NCBI RefSeq assembly: GCF_022539315.1
Contig: NC_066335.1
Location: forward strand, 3,873,214 to 3,937,213
Length of the DNA: 64,000 nucleotides
From: Serinus canaria
Taxonomy: Eukaryota > Chordata > Aves > Passeriformes > Fringillidae
Direction of reading: 5' to 3'
Part shown: positions 58,462 through 64,000 of the stretch, piece after piece
Numbering within the stretch: position 1 is the first letter of the stretch
Layout: each line of letters begins with the position of its first letter
Translations under genes and position numbers: made by a program
The notes under the pieces: model-generated
Seen by the model: the letters and a program-made list of their open reading frames with translations, nothing else
What the model was told of the DNA's origin: nothing
Databases searched by the model: none

Positions 58462-59155
58462 AAGCTGCACTTTGGCCAGGGCTGCACTGGCACCACTGCT
58501 GTGGTACCAGGGCTGGACTGGCACCACCTGCACTGGTACCACGGCTGGACTGGCACCACTGCTCTGGTACCAGGGCTGGACTGGCACCACCTGCACTGGT
58601 ACCAGAACTGCACTGGCACCACCTGCACTGGTACCAGGGCTGCACTGGCACCACCTGCACTGGTACCAGGGCTGGACTGGCACCACTGCACTGGTACCAG
58701 AACTGGACTGGCACCACTGCACTGGTACCAGGGCTGCACTGGCACCACTGCACTGGTACCAGAACTGCACTGGCACCACTGCACTGGTACCAGGGCTGCA
58801 CTGGCACCACTGCACTGGTACCAGGGCTGGATTGGTGCCACCTGCACCAGTACCAGGGCTGGACTGGCACCACTGCACTGGTACCAGGGCTGGACTGGCA
58901 CCACTGCACTGGTACCAGAACTGCACTGGCACCACCTGCACTGGTACCAGGGCTGGACTGGCACCACTGCACTGGTACCAGGGCTGGACTGGCACCACTG
59001 CTCTGGTACCAGAACTGCACTGGCACCACTGCACTGGTACCAGGGCTGGACTGGCACCACTGCACTGGTACCAGAACTGCACTGGCACCACCTGCACTGG
59101 TACCAGGGCTGGACTGGCACCACTGCACTGGTACCAGGGCTGGACTGGTACCAGT
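58462..59155. repeat. 31-33-bp palindromic minisatellite in the 3' UTR
   Basis: About 22 copies of ggctggactggcaccactgc plus actggtaccag, with aactgcactgg and cacctgc variants. Most units contain the perfect 10-bp palindrome ctggtaccag. It starts about 375 bases after the stop codon with no poly(A) signal in between, so it should be in the mature mRNA. A minus-strand frame of 403 codons through it is an artefact. Confidence 0.96.
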
Positions 59156-61294
59156 TCCATAAGCAGCTCATGGCCTGTTTATTTCTCATCAATATTGATG
59201 AAGATTTTTCTTTCTCTTCCAGGAAATAATTTTGTTTGTTCATTCTGTCATTTTGCTTCTGATTATCTTGTAGGAGTTGGGAGGAGCCACTGAAACCCTG
59301 CTGAGGGTGTTGCTCACACAGGAAACACAATTTCTGTTGGGCTGGGGGTTCATGGGCCATTACTGTGCTCCCCTGACTGAAATGGGTTTCTGACCCTACT
59401 GAAAAACCAAAGGTTGTTAAACCTAATGAAAAGTTTCCTCAGCTTTTTCAGGGAAAACCAAACCCAACAAAACCCAACCCAACAAAAACCACCCCCAGGA
59501 GGGTTTTGCTCAGACTGAAGTTGTCATTTTCTCTTGTCCTTCCCAATTCTTTTGACATCTGTGTGACTGCAGGGGCTGCTGTGCTGCCTGGAAGCAGATT
59601 GCCCTCATCCCAGATCCATCCCAGAGTGCCACCAGCTCCAGCCTGGAGCTGCTCTGGAGGTGGCACTGCAGTCACATCCCATCCATCCCCAGCCTGATTG
59701 CTGCAAGCACTTCCAGCTGTCTCCGGGCTGCTGCTCCTCAGGGGAGATCTTGGGACTCTCCCTGGACACCCTGGCAGCTTTCCCCTCTCTGGGGCTCTGT
59801 GGGACCTGTCAGCTCCTCCTTGTGCTCCTGGACACAGACTCTGCTTGGCTTGACCCCCCCTGGGTTTTCCTGCCTGTCCCTTTCCTGTGCACTCCCCTCC
59901 CTGCTGCTCCCCTCAGAGGGTTCCCCTCGGAGCAGTTTCTTGTCTGGGCTGAGGGTTCTGCCCCAGGCACACAGCAGGATGTGCCTGAGCTCTCTGAGGC
60001 ACCTCCACTGTTCACTCAGTGCCTGCCCCTCTCTGCCCTCAGTCCTGGGGGCTTCTCAGACACGTTGGGTTGGACTCTGAGTGAGTCTGCAGGAGCAGGG
60101 GAGGCTGAGCAGGGATCCCAGGAGTGCTGTCCCTGGTGTGGGCAGACAGACTGAGCTCTCAAGTTTGGCTCTAAGGGACTTTGCAGTCCTCTTTTCCAGC
60201 TTTTTGTTCTGCTTTAACAACCTTAACATACAGAAGTACCTTTTGCATCCAGGTTTTTTCCTGGGGAAGGAAAACTCCCTGCAGAAACCACCCCCAGGAG
60301 GAGGTCTCACCTTGGGAGGAATTTTTCAGCTGATCTTTAACCAGATTTTCTCTCTTTTCTTGGGGAGATTTGGCTCTGGCTGCGTTTTTTGCAGTTCCAG
60401 GCCAGGATGTTGAGCAGAGTCTTTGGAATGTTGGAGGTGAATTATCCCTCCCTCCCTGCCTGCCTTGGGCAGTGCAGCTGCCACCTTCAGCCCTGCCCTG
60501 CCTCAAAATTGCTCCTCTCACCTCTAACCTCACCTGGGTTTGCTGCTCACAAGTTCAGGATTCTCCAGTCCCTCCCTGTGCCTGCCCAGTTTGGGATGGG
60601 CCCCCCCTGGCCTGGGAGGAGAGGAGCAGCTGCCACCAAAGAGCTCAGGACAAGTTTTCCCTTCCCTGGACATTTTGGGCATTTTCACTGGCAAATTTGC
60701 CACAAAGGGCTCTACATTTGGTTCTTTTTTCCCCTTCTCATCATTATTTATGTTCTAGAGTTTGTCCCACTCCTGCTCCTTTTGGCAGGGTCCCCACACT
60801 GGGGTCCAGTTCTCTTACCTGGCTGGTAAAAGTTGGCATCACTGGAGAGGTGCAAGGTGGAATTTCTGTTCTGTGCCCAAAGGATTCAGGGCTTTGGGTC
60901 AGTTTTGGGGGAAAAAAAATAATCCAAGTGTCAGATTTTTAAAGGCAATTGGGCATTGAAGTGTGTGAGAAGAGCAGGGCATCCAGCTGATTTTAAATGA
61001 GTGGAATTAAGTGCCCACTCTTAGGAGAAATCCCTCTGGAGCCCTCCTGTTGTGCTGGCTCTTTGCTTGGGTACCTGCTGGACTTGAGTTGGGAGGTTTA
61101 AATTTCAGGGGCAATTTAAGGTGTCTCTACCTTGTTTTTTTAAATGAGAATCATCTCTTCAGGTTCATTAGGTGCTCTAGGAAATGCCTCTAATGTGTTT
61201 TCAGCTGGAGGGTTTAAAATGGGAATAGAAATTCCTCAGTGGTGATCTGTGCGCATCACAAATTGCAGCAATCTCTGCCCAATTCATGGGTTTG

Positions 61295-61300
61295 AATAAA
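61295..61300 (+). promoter_or_regulatory. Candidate poly(A) signal AATAAA (first after stop)
   Basis: First canonical hexamer I find downstream of the stop codon. It would give a 3' UTR of about 3.2 kb. No strong downstream GT-rich element is obvious. Confidence 0.25.
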
Positions 61301-62488
61301 ATCTCAAAGAGGAGACAAAACCTAATCCCATTGCAGAGCCAAGCTGTTCAAAGCTGCTGTGAAATTTCGAGTCTTGGAGGATTTCAGTTTTTCTCCTTTG
61401 CAGAAATGTGCTCAACACTTGTTTTCTGGAGCTTTTAATTAAAATCTGTCATGCTGTGATAAATTCCTTTCAAAATGTGACAGGCTGTAATCCCCAGCAG
61501 GGCAGAGGGGAGCAGCAGCTCTGCCTTTCAGTGGATGATGGGATTAGGGAAGGACAGGGCTTCCAGGGCGAGCAGCTCTGTGATCTGCATGGCCCAGAGC
61601 TGCAGCAGGGATCTGCAGGGCCTTTCTGGCCTCCTGCAGCCCATAAAGCCCCAGCTCCCAGCCCGGGCTTTGCTCCAGGCTCACACTGACTTGGACTTGC
61701 AGTGACAATGCCCCAGATTTTCCTCTCCTTATTTATTTTTACCATTGTAAATGCAAATATTAACTTTAAATCTGTAATTTAACTATTTTTTTTAATATAG
61801 TGAAAACATTCCTGACCTGCTTCTGCTACCTTCTTTTGATTATTTTTATTTTAATTCAAAACTTGACCTTATTTTTACCAAATCCTGTGGTGGACCAGGG
61901 TAAGCTTTCCCAAAGACTACAGCAGGGAGGAAAAATAAATAAAGTGATTTTATGGCTGTTGAAAAGCACGAGGTTCCCCTGGTTCTTCCCTCTGAACATT
62001 AATTAAAGCACTTTCAGGACACTTTGGGCACTACTCAAGGGATGTTCACACCTTAACCCATTTTGCAGGTCCATGTGCTGCTGGTTTTGTTTTTAGGCAG
62101 AGTTCACCCCGGGGTACACTGGGTTCACTTTTCTCACTGGTGTCACAAAGGTTTCACCCCTCTGAACCCCGGGGTGAGTTTGCTGGGAGTTCAGGAGGAT
62201 TTGGGGCTTGTGGAAGGAGTTTTTGTGGGTTCTGGGATCCTGGGTTGGTGGTTTCAGTGCAAACCCACTTTTGCAGAGTGCAAATAAAATGGTTGGGGTT
62301 TTTTCAGTCCTTTGCAACAGAATCAGTAAAAAAATTCAGCTTTGGAGTGGCTCTGGAGAGAGCTCTGGAAGGGCCTGCAGCTCTCTGGGTGAATGCCACA
62401 CCATTCCCTCAGTCTGTCAAGCAAGGTGTACACATTGCTGGGGCTTTAAATGGAATGATTGTTGTAAAGTTTGTAAATACATTTTTAA

Positions 62489-62494
62489 AATAAA
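62489..62494 (+). promoter_or_regulatory. Candidate poly(A) signal AATAAA (preferred)
   Basis: AATAAA in an AT-rich setting (gtaaatacatttttaaaataa) followed at once by a T-rich stretch. It looks most like a 3' UTR end. Earlier AATAAA copies at 61295, 61934, 61938 and 62283 and later ones at 63458 and 63463 are alternatives. Confidence 0.4.
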
Positions 62495-63457
62495 TGTCGT
62501 TTTTATGACTGAACCAGAAAAAAGAGCAGTAAAAGTTTCTTCCATGGACCACTGGGGACAGGGGAGGTCATTCCCAGAGGGAGGTAATTTATTCCTTTAT
62601 CCCATTTCCTTGCTGTTCACCCAGAGGGGAGTGAGCTGAGGCCGTGGTTCTGTCTGGACAAAAGTTGTCACATCCAAACTGTCCCTGCAGGACTCAAAGC
62701 TCCTCCTCTGCTGCCCCCCCTCTGGACTGGATGTGTTCTCTTCTGCATGAATCAAATCAGCTACACAGCAATTTTCCACTGTTTTAATGCAATTCCAGGA
62801 TATTTATTCACATATTGATCCAAGCAAAGACCATTTGAGGAGGAGTTGATTTTAACACAGTTTTGAAACCTCTTTCTGGCTGTGGCTCCATTGCACTTTG
62901 GAAATCTTTAAAGCTTCTTCCTTCTGCCTTCTCCCTCCAGCAGCCTCTCCTGTAACCACACACCAAATTCTGGGTTTCAAGAACAGAAAGGACTTTGAGG
63001 ATGGAATTTTCAGGTGCTAAAATACCAGAGGTGGAGCCCTGGGGTGGTTTGGGTGGAGATGAGCTGGGTGAATATCTGGGCCTTTGTTCCCTGGGGTGCC
63101 TCAGGGAGGGGAATTTTGTGCTGCCTCCCCCTTGCCCAGGAAATGAAGATAACTGGAGTTTGTCCATGGGGTGGAACATTTCCAGCCACTCCCCGTTTTT
63201 TCCCTGTTTAATATTCCTGCAGCAACACCAGGAATGTGTTGGGTTGGAAAATCTGGGTGTGGGAAAAGCTCCTTTGTTTTCAGTGTTTTTAGCAGCTAGA
63301 AATGAGAAGTTCCTGAGCAAACCTCAGGATCTGCTGGGGTTTGGTCCTTTAGCTCTGCCAAGACAGGCCAAGTTTCCCTCAGTGAGCCAGAAAGGACTCA
63401 TCTCAAATATCCTGGGAATTATTCTGCTGTGTTTTCCTGCCTAACATCATCTCTTGC

Positions 63458-63468
63458 AATAAAATAAA
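63458..63468 (+). promoter_or_regulatory. Overlapping AATAAA pair, distal poly(A) candidate
   Basis: Two AATAAA hexamers overlap by one base. If used, the 3' UTR would be about 5.4 kb. It could equally be chance in unique AT-containing DNA. Confidence 0.2.
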
Positions 63469-63957
63469 CCCTTAACTATAGTAAATTACTGCTCTGGTTC
63501 TTCACTGTCCAGTGCTGCTGGAAGTCACAGCCACAATTCCAGTGCATGTTCAGTACAAATAGGATTAAAGATGAGCTAAAATCAGATTTATTTAAGTAGT
63601 TTCTGCATGACTGTTCCTGATTTTATGAGCCTTTTCCAGGCCTGGCTCCTCAGTGAGCCTGGAGAAGCTTTCAAGCACTCCAAGCTTTGGGGTTTGCCTT
63701 CAGCTTTGCAGCAGAGATTGATTTTGGGATGGCCCAGGGACACTGCCCAGGAACTGGAGCCCATCTGGGCCCATCAGGGCACTGCTGGGTTAATGAGGAA
63801 GCACAGATTGCCCGAGAAGGCTCCCTGTGTGCCAGTGAGCTCAGCTGGGAGCTCTGGGCTCTGCTCTGAGCAGCAGCTACATGGAAACAGCATTTCCCTG
63901 CCTGGGGACCCTGGGAGCAGCAGCTGCCATCTGGCTGTGCCCTGCAGCAGCTGGGAC

Positions 63958-63988
63958 AGCCCTGGGACAGGGACAGGGACAGGGACAA
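63958..63988. repeat. (GGGACA)n microsatellite at window end
   Basis: About four to five gggaca units at the very end; it may continue outside the window. Confidence 0.8.
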
Positions 63989-64000
63989 ACCTGGGATGGG

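Larger units (their letters stand above)
58087..62510 (+). other. DOCK5: DOCK5 3' untranslated region (extent inferred)
   Basis: No intron signal is needed after the stop. I see no AATAAA between 58087 and 61294, so the transcript probably runs at least to 61300 and perhaps to about 62510. It includes the palindromic minisatellite at 58462-59155. From 59160 on the sequence is ordinary unique DNA. The end is inferred from signal motifs only. Confidence 0.5.
62520..64000. other. Downstream region, probably intergenic
   Basis: No exon of a neighbour recognised on either strand. A 170-codon minus frame (62808-63320) has no recognisable domain. AATAAA on the minus strand at 62803-62808 and 63587-63592 could serve a convergent gene, but this is speculation. 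Confidence 0.45.

Noticed and set aside
58149..59360. 403-codon minus-strand frame and several others over the 3' UTR
   Set aside because: Translation of the 31-33-bp array; tryptophan/glutamine repeat peptides without any known domain.
62808..63320. 170-codon minus-strand ORF as a downstream gene
   Set aside because: No domain, no recognisable homology and no supporting splice or promoter signals; this length is compatible with chance. Kept only as a low-interest note.

Overview
The window is one stretch of an avian nuclear genome, read on the + strand. It holds almost the whole coding part of one gene, DOCK5 (dedicator of cytokinesis 5, a Rac guanine-nucleotide exchange factor). Evidence for a bird: many CR1 LINE fragments with the typical 3' tail, two copies of a short LTR with avian-ERV character, very compact introns, and protein stretches that track vertebrate DOCK5 closely. 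A passerine is plausible, but that part is inference. There is no operon, CRISPR, tRNA or rRNA gene, and no second gene that I can recognise.

Layout: 50 coding exons lie between 859 and 58086. All have GT...AG introns, compatible phases and no internal stop or frameshift. They encode about 1,827 residues plus one split codon, equivalent to about residues 43-1870 of a protein of human DOCK5 length (1,870 residues, from memory). Only the first two exons (start codon and first half of the SH3 domain) lie upstream. In order: end of SH3 (window exons 1-2), N-terminal helical/ELMO-binding region (3-6), linker (7-11), DHR-1 lipid-binding C2-like domain (12-16), armadillo-like helical scaffold (17-33), catalytic DHR-2 domain (34-45), and a serine- and proline-rich tail with SH3 ligands (46-50). 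The stop is at 58084-58086. A 3' UTR of up to about 4.4 kb follows, with the best-looking poly(A) signal at 62489. The last 1.5 kb looks intergenic.

The introns are the unusual part. At least twelve separate minisatellites sit in one gene, with units of about 15, 18, 19/31, 30, 31-33, 33, 34, 39, 45, 52/56 and 57-60 bp. Several start at or within a few bases of a 5' splice site (after window exons 3, 25 and 33) or stop just before an acceptor (window exons 32 and 48). One lies in the 3' UTR and carries a 10-bp perfect palindrome in most units. Other non-coding structure: AT-rich tandem DNA in introns 31 and 32, a 37-bp near-perfect inverted repeat in intron 26, a solo LTR with a 6-bp target-site duplication in intron 46, a related LTR with a polypurine tract in intron 13, and about 17 CR1 fragments in both orientations. 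Long open frames through the minisatellites come from their base composition and, in several arrays, unit lengths that are multiples of three. I do not regard them as genes.

I found no previously undescribed multi-gene system. The best leads are the array/splice-site junctions, the intron 26 hairpin and the palindromic 3' UTR array. Residue numbers below use a human-DOCK5-equivalent scale, assuming 42 residues before the first split codon.
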